A stretch of DNA of 64,000 bases from Azohydromonas australica DSM 1124 (GCF_000430725.1 NZ_KE387214.1:17492-81491); one strand, 5' to 3'; shown: positions 1-8,764, counted from the stretch's first letter. The notes: generated by a model not told the origin, from the letters alone. Program-made: numbers and translations.

Positions 1-529
1 CCTGCGCCACGCCAGGGATCGCCATCAGCCGCGGCCTCAGCACCCAGTCGGCGTACTCGCGCACGGCCATGGGCGTGATCCTGGACGGGTCGATCGGGAT
101 GGCGATTTGCATGATCTCGCCCATGATCGAGCTGATCGGCCCCATGCGCGGGACCACGCCGGCGGGCAGCCCTTCCTCCATGGACGCCAGGCGCTCGGAC
201 ACCATCTGCCGTGCCCGGAATATCTCCGTGCTCCAGTCGAAGGTGACGTAGAGGAAGGACAGGCCGGCGCTGGAAGTGGAGCGCACCGACTCCACCCCCG
301 GCAGGCCGTTCATGGTGGTCTCCAGCGGGAAGCTGATGAGTTGCTCCACCTCCTCGGCGGCCATGCCGCCGGCCTCGGTCATGATCGTGACCGTGGGCTT
401 GTTGAGGTCGGGGAACACGTCCACCGGGGTGCGCGAGAGCGTGAAGGCGCCATAGGCCATCAACACCAGGCTCGCGATGATCACCAACAGCCGGTTGGCC
501 AGGCTGCTGTTGAGAAGCCACTTGAACAT
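1..529 (-). CDS. czcA: CzcA-type heavy-metal RND pump, N-terminal part
   Basis: Inner-membrane proton-driven pump subunit of a tripartite Co/Zn/Cd efflux complex. Only the first 176 codons lie in the window; the rest runs off the left edge. The protein opens with a short cytoplasmic stretch and the first transmembrane helix (LLVIIASLVLMAYGAFTL). It continues into the porter domain with the HME-RND signature region TPVDVFPDLNKPTVTI. The start is the ATG 13 bp downstream of the czcB stop, so it is co-transcribed with czcB and czcC. Metal preference (Zn/Cd/Co rather than Cu/Ag) is inferred from the neighbouring czcI, czcE and czcRS, not from the visible residues. Confidence 0.93.
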   Translation of the reverse strand, partial: MFKWLLNSSLANRLLVIIASLVLMAYGAFTLSRTPVDVFPDLNKPTVTIMTEAGGMAAEEVEQLISFPLETTMNGLPGVESVRSTSSAGLSFLYVTFDWSTEIFRARQMVSERLASMEEGLPAGVVPRMGPISSIMGEIMQIAIPIDPSRITPMAVREYADWVLRPRLMAIPGVAQ

Positions 530-542
530 GCGCGGCGCTCCG

Positions 543-1658
543 TCAGCGGACCTGGTTCACGAGCGTCGCGCCTTGCGTCACGACCCGATCGCCGGCCTTG
601 AGCCCCGTCGTTGCCGCCAGCGTGGCGCCGTCGAGCGGCTGCACCGTCACCACCCTGGGCTCGAAGCGCTCGGGCGCCGCCTTGACCCAGACGATGCTCT
701 GGTTCGAGGGGTTCTTGACCAGTGCGTCCGCGGGCACGGGTACGCCCTGGACACGGCTGCGGGTCTGCACGACCACCTGCACGGGCTGCCCGACCGCCAG
801 CGCGGACAGTGCGGCACCCTCGGCACGGAACATCAGGGGCAGCGCCTGCTCGCGCAGCGAGCGCGATGCGCCGACGAACGTCAGCGGCACCGTCTTCCCG
901 CCAGCCATTAGGAACGCCGTGTCCACGTCCGAGGCCACTGCGGCGTCAAAGGCCAGGGCTTCCACGCGCAACCGAGACGGATCCACCACCTCGAACACCA
1001 GTTCGCGCGCGTCCACCACCTGGCCGCTGACGGCGTTGGCCGAAGCAATCACGCCCGACACGGGAGCCAGCAGCGCGTCGCGCCCGGAGAGGCCGCCACC
1101 GATGGCTGCCATGCGCGCGCCCAGGCTGGCCACCTCGCTTTCGGCCACCTCGATCTCCTTGCGCGGCACGGTGTCGGCCAGCTCCTTGAGGCGAGCCAGG
1201 CGCTTGGCCGCCAGATCGCGGCCGGCTCGCAGTTCGGCCAGCTGCGCCGCTTGGTTGGAGCGCTCGATGGCGCTGGCCGAGGGCACGACGTAGGCCAGCA
1301 CGTCGCCCTTGCGCACTGGCTGGCCCACGGAGGGCAGCCCGCGCGGGCCGGGCTCCAGCCTCCCGGCCACCAGGGCCTGCACCATGCCTCCGGCGTTGGG
1401 GTCCATCTGCACGCGGCCCGCCAGCTCCAGCGCACGGGGCAGTTGCCCGGCCTGGGCCACCGCCGTGCGCACGGCCATCTGGCGTTGCGCGGGCTTGGGC
1501 AGGAAGACGCTCCCGTCGGGAAGGCGCTGGGGACCGCTGGCGTTGATGGCTGGAGCAGCGTCACCGTGGTCGTGTCCGTCGCCAGCCCGTGCCAGCGATG
1601 CGGCCAGCGCCAGCGTCAGCAGCACGAGTGCGGAGTGAATGCGGGCGATGCGCTTCAT
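543..1658 (-). CDS. czcB: CzcB-type periplasmic adaptor
   Basis: Membrane-fusion subunit that bridges the CzcA pump and the CzcC outer-membrane channel. The 371-residue product starts with a signal peptide, followed at once by a metal-binding-looking GDGHDHGD stretch. Then come a lipoyl/barrel-sandwich segment (VGQPVRKGDVLAYVV), a helical hairpin rich in Ala, Leu and Arg, and a beta-barrel/membrane-proximal end. The chosen ATG overlaps the stop of the upstream gene by 4 bases (ATGA), which indicates coupled translation; an upstream in-frame start would add an un-signal-like leader. The same GDGHDHGDA motif follows the signal peptide of the preceding gene, suggesting a shared or duplicated metal-gathering tail. 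Confidence 0.93.
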   Translation of the reverse strand: MKRIARIHSALVLLTLALAASLARAGDGHDHGDAAPAINASGPQRLPDGSVFLPKPAQRQMAVRTAVAQAGQLPRALELAGRVQMDPNAGGMVQALVAGRLEPGPRGLPSVGQPVRKGDVLAYVVPSASAIERSNQAAQLAELRAGRDLAAKRLARLKELADTVPRKEIEVAESEVASLGARMAAIGGGLSGRDALLAPVSGVIASANAVSGQVVDARELVFEVVDPSRLRVEALAFDAAVASDVDTAFLMAGGKTVPLTFVGASRSLREQALPLMFRAEGAALSALAVGQPVQVVVQTRSRVQGVPVPADALVKNPSNQSIVWVKAAPERFEPRVVTVQPLDGATLAATTGLKAGDRVVTQGATLVNQVR

Positions 1659-2218
1659 GCAGCGGCTCCGGTACGGCTGCGACGGCCGGTGGCGTAGCGC
1701 CGCCAGCCCCAAGCCATGGCGCCCAGGGCGCCCAGCACCCCGGCCACCCAGCCGGAGGCGCTCTGCCAGTGGCTGGCATTGCCCTGCTCGGCATGCTCGT
1801 CGGCGTGCAGGTCCAGCTCGCCGGCGAGCAGGTCCGTCACGGCGCCCGCCGTGACGGTGGCCGTTACCGGGGTGGCGCCGGGCTGCAGCGGCTGCGCCAG
1901 CGTCGCCTCGAACTCGCCTTCGGCATGGGGTTGCACCTTGATCTTCTGGCCACCGATCTCGACTTCCAGTTGGGCGTCCTTCACTGGGCTGTTGCTGTCG
2001 GCATGGTCCAGGTAGAGCGTCAGGTGCGTGCCGTTGACGACGGCCACCAGCTCGAAATCTTCGGAAACGGCGGCGAAGCGCGGCAAGGCCGGACCGGTGG
2101 CCGCGGGCGGTGCATCGCCATGGTCATGGCCGTCGCCGGCCTGCGCGGCCGGCACGGCCAGCAGTGCAAGGGCTGCCACGAGGACAGCCGCAGACTTGTG
2201 GATTCGAGGGGCGTACAT
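1655..2218 (-). CDS. Czc-associated periplasmic, membrane-anchored protein
   Basis: A 187-residue protein of unknown function inserted between czcC and czcB in the operon. It has an N-terminal signal peptide, a His-rich GDGHDHGD motif directly after it, a beta-rich middle part, and one C-terminal transmembrane helix (WVAGVLGALGAMAWGW) followed by an Arg-rich cytoplasmic tail. The layout suggests a periplasmic domain held in the inner membrane beside the efflux complex, possibly a metal-binding accessory. The stop overlaps the czcB start. I do not recognise a named family, so the role is inferred from context. Confidence 0.75.
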   Translation of the reverse strand: MYAPRIHKSAAVLVAALALLAVPAAQAGDGHDHGDAPPAATGPALPRFAAVSEDFELVAVVNGTHLTLYLDHADSNSPVKDAQLEVEIGGQKIKVQPHAEGEFEATLAQPLQPGATPVTATVTAGAVTDLLAGELDLHADEHAEQGNASHWQSASGWVAGVLGALGAMAWGWRRYATGRRSRTGAAA

Positions 2219-2295
2219 GACGGAAGTCCCGGGATATCGTTGCGGGGAGTGCGTGCGGATAGGGGAGTGTTGTGACGGGTGCATGTCGCAGCACC

Positions 2296-3552
2296 TCACT
2301 CGGGCAGCAGGCCCATGGCCTGGCGCCATTGCGAAAGTGCCTGTGCCAGCTCAATGCGCGCGCGCGCCTGCAGCCGCTCGGCCTCGAAGGCCTCCAGCTC
2401 GACGCGCAGCCGGGTCGGCAGGTCCGCTTCACCAAGCCTGAAGGCCTTGTCGATGAAGCCGCGCGTCTGCTCAGCTAGCGCCGCGCGCTGCGCGGCCGCT
2501 TCAGCGACCTGGCTCGCACCGTCCATACGGGCCTGGGCTGCGGCAAGCTCGCCCTGCAGGCGCTGCTGCTCCACGGCCAGCGCGCTCTCGGCCTCGATCC
2601 GTTCCGCGCCGGCTGCCGCCACGCGGGCGCGATGCCGGCTGTCCGATCCGAAGGGAATGCGCACGCCGACGGTGAGCGACTGGCCGTAGGCCTCGCCCAG
2701 CACATCGCGCTCGCGCGTGGAGGCCAGGGCGATCTCGGGGTTGGCGCGCCGCTGCACGCTAGCCAGCGCCTGGCTGCGCCGCGCCACTTCGGCACGATCC
2801 TGCAGCTCGACCAGCAGAGGGTGGAAGAAGTTGGTGCCGGGGGCGGGCATGGCCTCGGCTGTGTCGGGCAGCGGCTGGGGCAGTTCGATGCCCGCAAGCG
2901 CCCTGAGCGCCTGCAGTGCCTGCGCCTGCAACGCGGCAGCTTCAGCCAGTCCGGCCCGCGCCGCGGCTGCCGCTCCCTCGGCTTGGTGCTGGTCGGCCCG
3001 GGAGAGATCGCCCGCGTTCACGCGGCGTGCGACGTCAGCGGCGAGTTGCTGCGTGTTGGCCAACCGGGCCTGCGCCAGGGTGGCCTCGATACGGGCACGG
3101 TGCACCGTCCACCAGGCCTCGCGGACCTGGCCGGCCAGTCGCAGCTGCGCGGCCAGCACATGGCTGTCCACGGCCTGGCGTTCGGCCTCGGCCACGGCCT
3201 GCGTGCGCGAGCGCTCGCCGGGCAGCCACAGCGGCACGGCCACGCCGGCGACGTACTCGCGCCGGCCGTTGTTGCGCATCAGGCGGTCGCTGCGGCCCGA
3301 CAGCTCCAGCGCTGCCGGCTCGGGCGTCCAGCTGCGTGCCGCTTCGAGCCGAGCATCGGTGGCGTCGCGCCGCGCCGTGGCGCCGCGCGCCTCGGGTTGC
3401 CGTTGCCAGGCGCTGTCGAACACCTGCCGCAGCGTGATGGAAGTGCCGGTGGCGTCTTGGGCATGGGCGCCCGGCGCGATGGCCAGCAGGCAGGCCCATG
3501 CCAGAGCGGATGCGGCTCGGCCCGCACCCCGACCCCAGGGTCCGAATGTCAT
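2296..3552 (-). CDS. czcC: CzcC-type outer-membrane channel (TolC family)
   Basis: Outer-membrane factor of the czc efflux system. The 418-residue product has a signal peptide ending near GAHAQDA and the alternating long-helix pattern of the OEP/TolC fold: two internally related halves rich in Ala, Gln, Arg and Glu, with the typical VAVPLWLPGERSRTQA and VGVRIPFGSDSRHRA strand segments. It is the first gene of the czcC-x-czcB-czcA unit. CzcI and the regulator genes lie further upstream on the same strand, as in other betaproteobacterial czc clusters. Confidence 0.92.
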   Translation of the reverse strand: MTFGPWGRGAGRAASALAWACLLAIAPGAHAQDATGTSITLRQVFDSAWQRQPEARGATARRDATDARLEAARSWTPEPAALELSGRSDRLMRNNGRREYVAGVAVPLWLPGERSRTQAVAEAERQAVDSHVLAAQLRLAGQVREAWWTVHRARIEATLAQARLANTQQLAADVARRVNAGDLSRADQHQAEGAAAAARAGLAEAAALQAQALQALRALAGIELPQPLPDTAEAMPAPGTNFFHPLLVELQDRAEVARRSQALASVQRRANPEIALASTRERDVLGEAYGQSLTVGVRIPFGSDSRHRARVAAAGAERIEAESALAVEQQRLQGELAAAQARMDGASQVAEAAAQRAALAEQTRGFIDKAFRLGEADLPTRLRVELEAFEAERLQARARIELAQALSQWRQAMGLLPE

Positions 3553-3679
3553 GAAGTCTCTCGCAAGCGAAGCGGGCGGCGGCCCGCGTTGTTCTGGTCA
3601 GGAGGGACGGAGCAACAGGCCGCTCATGCGGCGCGTCAGCCGGTCACGGCCGGCCTCTTCCGTCCAGAGATCAGATCAG

Positions 3680-4039
3680 TCACGCGAGAGGGGGGCGCAG
3701 CGGATTGTCGGGATCACGCTGCGGGATGAAGTGCTGGCAGATGCCGGGCACAAGATCGGGCCCAGATTGGGTCAACGACGTGGACCAGTCCAGCAAAGCC
3801 ATCGACCAGCCGTGGCCCTGGCATGTCGAGCAGTCGGCGCCGCAGGACCAGTCCGCAGCGCCGTCGTCGGAAGCGTCACGATCCATGGCTGCCGCTGCGA
3901 CCTCGTGCACGTGCTCGTGGTGGCCGAAATGCGCTTGGCTGCCGCTCACGCGCTCATGTCCGCAGGCGTTCGCTGCCGCCGCCCAGATCGACTGGAACGG
4001 CAGCAACGCAATCAGCAGGACAAGCACGAAGCGGCGCAT
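3680..4039 (-). CDS. czcI: CzcI-like periplasmic czc regulatory protein
   Basis: A 119-residue secreted protein with a signal peptide, a His-rich segment (HFGHHEHVHEV) and Cys residues in CGADCSTCQGHGW. In Cupriavidus, CzcI is a small periplasmic protein encoded just before czcC and implicated in control of czcCBA. Position, size and composition match here. The gene precedes czcC by about 130 bp on the same strand. Function is assigned by family resemblance and synteny. Confidence 0.8.
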   Translation of the reverse strand: MRRFVLVLLIALLPFQSIWAAAANACGHERVSGSQAHFGHHEHVHEVAAAAMDRDASDDGAADWSCGADCSTCQGHGWSMALLDWSTSLTQSGPDLVPGICQHFIPQRDPDNPLRPPLA

Positions 4040-4105
4040 TGTGCAAGTGTATCAACACCAATATGCCGGCCTCCCATATATGTCTGCGGCAGGTCGGTTT
4101 CCTGG

Positions 4106-4444
4106 TCAGCTGCCCTGCGTCGTCCACTGTAGGCGCTGCTTTTCCTCGGGGGACTGGCTCAGCCGTTCATGGCGCACCTGCTCACGCGTCTTGGTCTGCG
4201 TGGCCGCCGGGAACGTGTCCAGCGGCGGGCCTTCGCGGACGATCAGGCCCGGTGCGGCTGAGCGCGCGTCGGCTTGCACCTGCGCTCGGGTCGACGTGCT
4301 CTGGGCGTGCTCCGGGTGATAGCTCAAGCCCTGGTCCGTGTTTTCCTGGTGCCATTCGGCATTGGCCATGGCCAGGGCCGGGGCCAGCAGCGCTGCGCCT
4401 ATCAGCAGGCCGGTGCAATGGGAGCGGGCTTTCATCAAGCTCAT
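4106..4444 (-). CDS. DUF4148-type small periplasmic protein (copy 1)
   Basis: A 112-residue secreted protein with a signal peptide (LIGAALLAPALAMA) and a C-terminal KTREQVRHER...SPEEKQRLQW motif typical of DUF4148 proteins, which are common in Burkholderiales and of unknown function. A second in-frame ATG lies three codons in, so the start could be 4435. It is paired with a similar gene at 4499-4801 that carries the same KTREQVR(H/N)E core, pointing to a local duplication. Confidence 0.7.
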   Translation of the reverse strand: MSLMKARSHCTGLLIGAALLAPALAMANAEWHQENTDQGLSYHPEHAQSTSTRAQVQADARSAAPGLIVREGPPLDTFPAATQTKTREQVRHERLSQSPEEKQRLQWTTQGS

Positions 4445-4498
4445 GAGGTTCTCGAATCTCGAAAAGTGAGGGAGTTGCGTGGGAATCGAAAGGCGTGG

Positions 4499-4801
4499 TC
4501 AGGGACCGCGAAACATCTCCTGCAGGCGCTGCCGTTCAGCGGCGGACATGTTCAGGTACTCGTTGCGTACCTGTTCGCGCGTCTTGCCTGTCGTCGCGCT
4601 CGCTGTGCTTGCCGCGTCCGGCGTGGAGACACCAGCGGCACTGCGACCCCCAGCCCCCGTACTCGTGCTGCCGTGATCGGGCTGGTACCGGTAGCCCTGG
4701 TTGTTGTTGGCCGGTACCCAGGGCGAATCCGCCATGGAAACAGCCGGCGCCAAGAGCACCGCGGACAGGGTCGCGACGGCGGAGAGCTTGCGGGTCTTCA
4801 T
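4499..4801 (-). CDS. DUF4148-type small periplasmic protein (copy 2)
   Basis: A 100-residue secreted protein with signal peptide (AVATLSAVLLAPAVSMA), a central low-complexity Gly/Ser/Thr stretch and a C-terminal TGKTREQVRNEYLNMSAAER motif. It is a paralogue of the neighbouring gene at 4106-4444. It is divergent from czcE, and the intervening 4802-5109 region holds a CzcR-type palindrome. The biochemical role is unknown; metal-responsive expression is an inference from the shared upstream region. Confidence 0.7.
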   Translation of the reverse strand: MKTRKLSAVATLSAVLLAPAVSMADSPWVPANNNQGYRYQPDHGSTSTGAGGRSAAGVSTPDAASTASATTGKTREQVRNEYLNMSAAERQRLQEMFRGP

Positions 4802-4890
4802 GAGGTGCTTCCTTTCGTGACATTGGCCGCTACATCAGCGACCGTGAAAGCACTGTAGAAACCGGACCGGAACACGACGGCGTCACGCAG

Positions 4891-4908
4891 ATGACAATTT
4901 CGTCATCT
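4891..4908. promoter_or_regulatory. Candidate CzcR box (palindrome) between DUF4148 gene and czcE
   Basis: The 18-mer ATGACAATTTCGTCATCT contains the palindrome ATGAC-N6-GTCAT. An identical 18-mer lies at 6216-6233 directly before czcR. Two exact copies upstream of divergent metal-responsive genes argue for a shared regulator, most simply CzcR; this is inference. Confidence 0.65.
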
Positions 4909-5109
4909 CCTCTCGGGCCAGGCAAGGCTGTTTCGGACCAACGCCGCGTCGTTCTGCGGTTGATGTGCTGTAGGCATGCCGTCCTGGATTGCAAAACCGT
5001 CATCAGTCCGCACGCCTGTCGTAACCCCGCGCCATTCAAACTGGACGGCGGGATGACGAAAGGGCAAAGGGCCCGCATCGGCTGCATCCCGTGCAACCAG
5101 GAGAACAGC

Positions 5110-5454
5110 ATGAGCTTGCGAGCTTTCAGGACGATCACGCTCGTCGGCAGCATGGCGTTGATCGCCAGCGCGGCAATGGCAGCGAATGACGCAAGGCTGT
5201 CCAACGGCAAGTCCATGTACGGAACACCCGTCGATGCCAGGACCGCCATCAAGGAAGTGAATGTCGCCACGACCGGAGCCGTGAACGTGTCATGCGGCGA
5301 CGTCGTTGCGTTCCGCAACGCGGACAAGACCTTTGCATGGAAATTCGACGTGATCGGCCACCGCGACGTGGACTTGCAAAGCATCGCTCCGGCAGGCTTC
5401 GCCAACAAGCCGCTGCGCATTCACGTCGCAACCAACGACATGGAGCGCAACTGA
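5110..5454 (+). CDS. czcE: CzcE-like periplasmic metal-binding protein
   Basis: A 114-residue secreted protein resembling CzcE, a periplasmic copper/heavy-metal-binding protein encoded in the czc determinant of Cupriavidus. It has a signal peptide ending ...SAAMAANDA, then a compact beta-rich domain with a conserved segment around VNVSCGDVVAFRNADKTFAW and HRDVDLQSIAPAG. The ATG follows a weak AGGAGA ribosome-binding site. It lies between two DUF4148 genes and the czcRS operon and has a CzcR-type palindrome about 200 bp upstream. Confidence 0.75.
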   Translation: MSLRAFRTITLVGSMALIASAAMAANDARLSNGKSMYGTPVDARTAIKEVNVATTGAVNVSCGDVVAFRNADKTFAWKFDVIGHRDVDLQSIAPAGFANKPLRIHVATNDMERN

Positions 5455-5758
5455 CTTTCTGAGGGCTGAGCGCCGGCGGCCGCCATGGCGGTCGTGCAGC
5501 ATGCGCAATTCAAGGCCGCCGAACCGCGACGCGTCACTGCAACAAGCTTCACGGTGGTGGCTGGAGCCGTGGGACGTCAGGATGGCGTGCCGGCCGCTTT
5601 GAGCCATGGAGACAGTAGGGCCGCGAATCGGCAACCGCTGCCATCGACAGTTGCCGTCGTGCGCCGCGACTGTTGCGCAAGGCTCCATGAGCCTTGAGAA
5701 TGGCCATGGCGCAACTGCCCAGCTCAGTTGGTGCAGTTGCTCAGGGCACCGGCCCGGA
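5455..5758. other. Non-coding interval between convergent czcE and zinc-ribbon gene
   Basis: About 300 bp between the 3' ends of two convergent genes. I see no convincing coding frame, tRNA or mobile-element sequence. A GGCGGCCGCCATGGCGG stretch just after czcE can fold but has no T-run, so I do not call a terminator. Confidence 0.5.
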
Positions 5759-6073
5759 TCAGGGCGCCGGCTTGCCGCACTGGCCGCAAAACCGGCTGCC
5801 CACTTGCAAACCCTTGCCGCATTGCATGCACGCGACATTCAGCGACGTGCCGCACTGAGGGCAGAACTTGCTGCCGGCGGGGGTGGTCGCGCTGCACTTC
5901 AGGCAGGCTTGGCCCGCAGCAGCCTGCGGCACCGGGGCAAGGACGCAGCGCTGGCCACTGTCGGCAAATGTGCTGGAGTTGTCGTTGCGGCCGTGACGGC
6001 CGCCGCTGTGATGGCCACCACCCTGGTGCTTGCGGCCGTGGTGCCCGTCGAAGAGGCGATCGAAAATTCCCAT
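5759..6073 (-). CDS. Double zinc-ribbon protein
   Basis: A 104-residue protein with a His/Gly-rich N-terminus (GHHGRKHQGGGHHSGG) followed by two zinc-ribbon knuckle pairs: CLKC...CPQCG and CMQCG...CGQCG. Such proteins bind structural zinc; no enzymatic motif is visible. There is no signal peptide, so it is probably cytoplasmic. It is divergent from czcR, sharing an intergenic region that carries the CzcR-type palindrome, so it may belong to the same regulon. Specific function is unknown. Confidence 0.75.
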   Translation of the reverse strand: MGIFDRLFDGHHGRKHQGGGHHSGGRHGRNDNSSTFADSGQRCVLAPVPQAAAGQACLKCSATTPAGSKFCPQCGTSLNVACMQCGKGLQVGSRFCGQCGKPAP

Positions 6074-6215
6074 GCTTCGGATTCCTGTATCTCAAGGTAC
6101 TTGAACTCCACGTTGCCGCCGACAGCCGAAATCGTTGGACGTCAACCAAGGCTGTAGAGACAGCCGCCATGTCGTCACTGTAGGCACCCGTGCTCGACGC
6201 TCGGCGAACGACAGC

Positions 6216-6233
6216 ATGACAATTTCGTCATCT
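6216..6233. promoter_or_regulatory. Candidate CzcR box upstream of czcRS
   Basis: Exact second copy of ATGACAATTTCGTCATCT, 33 bp before the czcR start. A degenerate third version (GACAATCGCGTCAT, 6254-6267) overlaps the czcR start codon. This is consistent with autoregulation by CzcR. Confidence 0.65.
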
Positions 6234-6265
6234 TCCCCAGGACATGAAATGGCGACAATCGCGTC

Positions 6266-6952
6266 ATGCGAATACTGGTGGTCGAGGATGAGAAACGGGT
6301 GGCCGAGTACCTGCACAAGGGTCTGACCGAGAATGGCTACGCCGTGGACTTGGCGCACAACGGGCCGGACGGCCTGCATCTGGCGCTCGAGGGCAGCTAC
6401 GACCTGGTGCTGCTGGACGTGATGCTGCCGGGCATCGACGGCTTTGCCGTGTTGCGCGCCTTGCGGGCAGTGCGTGCCACGCCGGTATTGATGCTCACGG
6501 CCCGCGATGCGGTGGACGACCGTGTGCACGGCCTGCAGCAAGGGGCCGACGACTACCTCGTCAAACCCTTCGCGTTCTCGGAGTTGCTGGCCCGGGTGCA
6601 GGCGCTGCTGCGCCGTGGCACGCAGCAGCACGCGGAGCTGGACGCCAACCGCTTGCGCCTGGCGGACCTGGAGCTGGATCTGGTACGCCGGCGTGCCACC
6701 CGAGCTGGGCAGCGCCTGAACCTCACTGCCAAGGAATTCCTGCTGCTGACCATGCTGCTTCGCCACCGCGGCGAAGTGCTCTCGCGCACCGTCATTGCCG
6801 AGCAGGTCTGGGACATGAATTTCGACAGCGACACCAACGTGGTGGACGTTGCAGTCAGGCGATTGCGCAGCAAGCTCGATGACCCCTTCGAGACGAAGCT
6901 GCTGCACACCGTGCGCGGCATGGGCTACGTGCTTGAGGACCGTATACCTTGA
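6266..6952 (+). CDS. czcR: CzcR-type OmpR-family response regulator
   Basis: Transcription factor of a metal-sensing two-component system. The 228-residue product has a receiver domain (residues 1-115) with acidic pocket VVEDE, phospho-acceptor Asp51 in LLDVMLPG, and Lys in the VKPF motif. It is followed by an OmpR/PhoB winged-helix DNA-binding domain ending DTNVVDVAVRRLRSKLDDPF and VRGMGYVL. The stop overlaps the start of the kinase gene. A palindrome repeated before czcE suggests the binding site. Confidence 0.93.
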   Translation: MRILVVEDEKRVAEYLHKGLTENGYAVDLAHNGPDGLHLALEGSYDLVLLDVMLPGIDGFAVLRALRAVRATPVLMLTARDAVDDRVHGLQQGADDYLVKPFAFSELLARVQALLRRGTQQHAELDANRLRLADLELDLVRRRATRAGQRLNLTAKEFLLLTMLLRHRGEVLSRTVIAEQVWDMNFDSDTNVVDVAVRRLRSKLDDPFETKLLHTVRGMGYVLEDRIP

Positions 6953-8307
6953 AGCGGGCGCCGGCGCGGTCGCTGGTATGGCGCCTGTCGGTCTGGTCGG
7001 CGCTCCAAAGCCTAATGGGGCTGACGCTAGTGGCGATGGGGGTCTACCTTGCCACCGCCTGGAGCCTTTCCATCCGGGAGCAAGAGACGCTGGAACAACG
7101 CCAGGCCGTGGTCGAACATCTGATCGAGGAAGCCATTGCCAATGCCGATCTGGTGACATTGCGCCACAAGCTTGACGACTTCTTCGTCAGCACGACGGGC
7201 ATTGGACTGCGTCTGGAGCTGCCCGATGGCAAGCCGCTGTACGAGCGCGCGATGCAAGGCAACCACGGTCACACGCGGGCAGCAAGGTTCGAACAGCGTT
7301 GGCCATTGGATTTCCAGGGCTCAATCCGTGGTGCACTGACGCTGGACACGTCCTTGGACGACAGTTTGCTGGAACGCCTGGCGGCCATCCTGGTGGTCAG
7401 CGCGCTGGGGGGTGCGACGCTGATTTCGCTGACCGGCTCCGTGCTCGTACGCCGCAGCCTCATGCCCGTGTTGGCGCTGTCGCGTCAGATCCGCTCCATC
7501 GGGCCTGCCGGTCTGCACGGACGGCTTGACGGCATTGACCAGCCTGAGGAACTGCAACCCGTTGTGGAGCAGTTCAATGCACTGCTGCAAAGGCTGGAGC
7601 AGGCCTACGCGCAGCTCGAAGCGTTCAACGCTGACGTGGCCCATGAGCTGCGCACGCCTTTGGCGGCGCTCATCGGCCACAGCGAGGTTGCCCTGAGCCG
7701 GCATCGCTCCGTGCAGGAATTGCAGGAAGTCATCGGGAACAACCTCGATGATCTGCGGCGGCTCTCGGGCATCGTCAACGACATGTTGTTCCTGTCCAAG
7801 GCGGACCGCGGTGCCAGGGCACGCCGCCTGCCCCTACCCAGCGTTGCGAGGATCGTCAACGAAGTTGTGGAGTTTCATGACGCGGCACTGCACGAAGCCG
7901 GTCTCCAGGTCCGGCTGACGGGCGATGCCTCGGGCGCTTTCGACGCGGCGTTGCTACGCCGTGGGCTGTCCAACCTGCTGGCCAACGCCACCCGCTATGC
8001 CAGCCCGGGCTCCACCGTGGAGGTGGACATCACAATGCCTTCCCATGACCTCCTGCAGCTGGTCGTGAGCAACACGGGCAAGGACATTGGGCGCGAGCAC
8101 CTGCCTCGCCTGTTCGATCGCTTCTACAGGGTGGAAGCGTCGCGCGAGCACAGCGACGTCAATCATGGCCTGGGATTGGCCATCGTGGCCGCAATCGCGC
8201 GAATGCATGACGGCCAGACCTTCGTGGACTCCCATTCCGGCCGTACAAGCATAGGCCTTCGCCTGCCCGCTATAGCGGTAGCGAGCTCACCAAGTCGCCA
8301 GCTTTGA
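6949..8307 (+). CDS. czcS: CzcS-type sensor histidine kinase
   Basis: Membrane-bound sensor kinase, 452 residues, partner of CzcR. It starts at TTG overlapping the czcR stop (TTGA), with ordered features: first transmembrane helix (about 15-38), a periplasmic sensor loop, second helix (about 143-168), HAMP region, dimerisation domain with phospho-acceptor His232 in DVAHELRTPL, N box SNLLANATRYAS, and the ATP-binding G boxes (SNTGKDIGREHLPRLFDRFY and HGLGLAIV). The first G box reads NTGKDI rather than the usual DNGPGI. It probably senses periplasmic Zn, Cd or Co. Confidence 0.92.
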   Translation: MKRAPARSLVWRLSVWSALQSLMGLTLVAMGVYLATAWSLSIREQETLEQRQAVVEHLIEEAIANADLVTLRHKLDDFFVSTTGIGLRLELPDGKPLYERAMQGNHGHTRAARFEQRWPLDFQGSIRGALTLDTSLDDSLLERLAAILVVSALGGATLISLTGSVLVRRSLMPVLALSRQIRSIGPAGLHGRLDGIDQPEELQPVVEQFNALLQRLEQAYAQLEAFNADVAHELRTPLAALIGHSEVALSRHRSVQELQEVIGNNLDDLRRLSGIVNDMLFLSKADRGARARRLPLPSVARIVNEVVEFHDAALHEAGLQVRLTGDASGAFDAALLRRGLSNLLANATRYASPGSTVEVDITMPSHDLLQLVVSNTGKDIGREHLPRLFDRFYRVEASREHSDVNHGLGLAIVAAIARMHDGQTFVDSHSGRTSIGLRLPAIAVASSPSRQL

Positions 8308-8458
8308 CACGAGCCTCACCCAGTACCGATGGGTCGCTGCCGTCGTTGCCCATCATCGCCCGCGCACTGGCGCTGGCGCGGTCCGAACCACATCAAAGGT
8401 CGTCACAACAGCGCCAAAGGCGGCCGTCACGGACGGCAGTGTATCGCGCGGGCTGGAA

Positions 8459-8587
8459 CTACCCCATGCCAGCCAGGGCCACGGCCGCGCCAGCCCCGTC
8501 CCAGGCCGGCGGACGGAGTTGATCGACGGCCCACAGCCACAGCAGCGCCACGTCGATGTAGGCGCCGCCGTAAGCCGCATAGACGCG
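8459..8587 (-). pseudogene. ynfA: ynfA remnant (C-terminal fragment)
   Basis: A minus-strand stretch encodes RVYAAYGGAYIDVALLWLWA followed by a VDQLRPPAWD...AGAAVALAGM segment, the highly conserved C-terminal half of the small four-helix YnfA/UPF0060 membrane protein. The N-terminal half is absent upstream, and a premature stop follows AGMG. This is a decayed fragment left between czcS and the P-type ATPase. Confidence 0.75.
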
Positions 8588-8764
8588 AACCTGGGAGAAG
8601 CGGTCCGCGAAGCGCTGGGCGTGGTCACTCCAAGGTTGCGGCCACTGCCGCGTGGGGCCTGCGCACCTGGGATGCCGTGCCCGGCGCTTGGCGTTGCGCC
8701 GCAGATTCACATGCGCACGCTGGACGCCGGCCTGCATGTCCCTGAGGCACCTGGGCACCTGTCC

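Noticed and set aside
8304..8522. Short plus-strand frame following czcS
   Set aside because: Arg/Ala/Ser-rich, no ribosome-binding site, and it runs over the ynfA remnant on the other strand.
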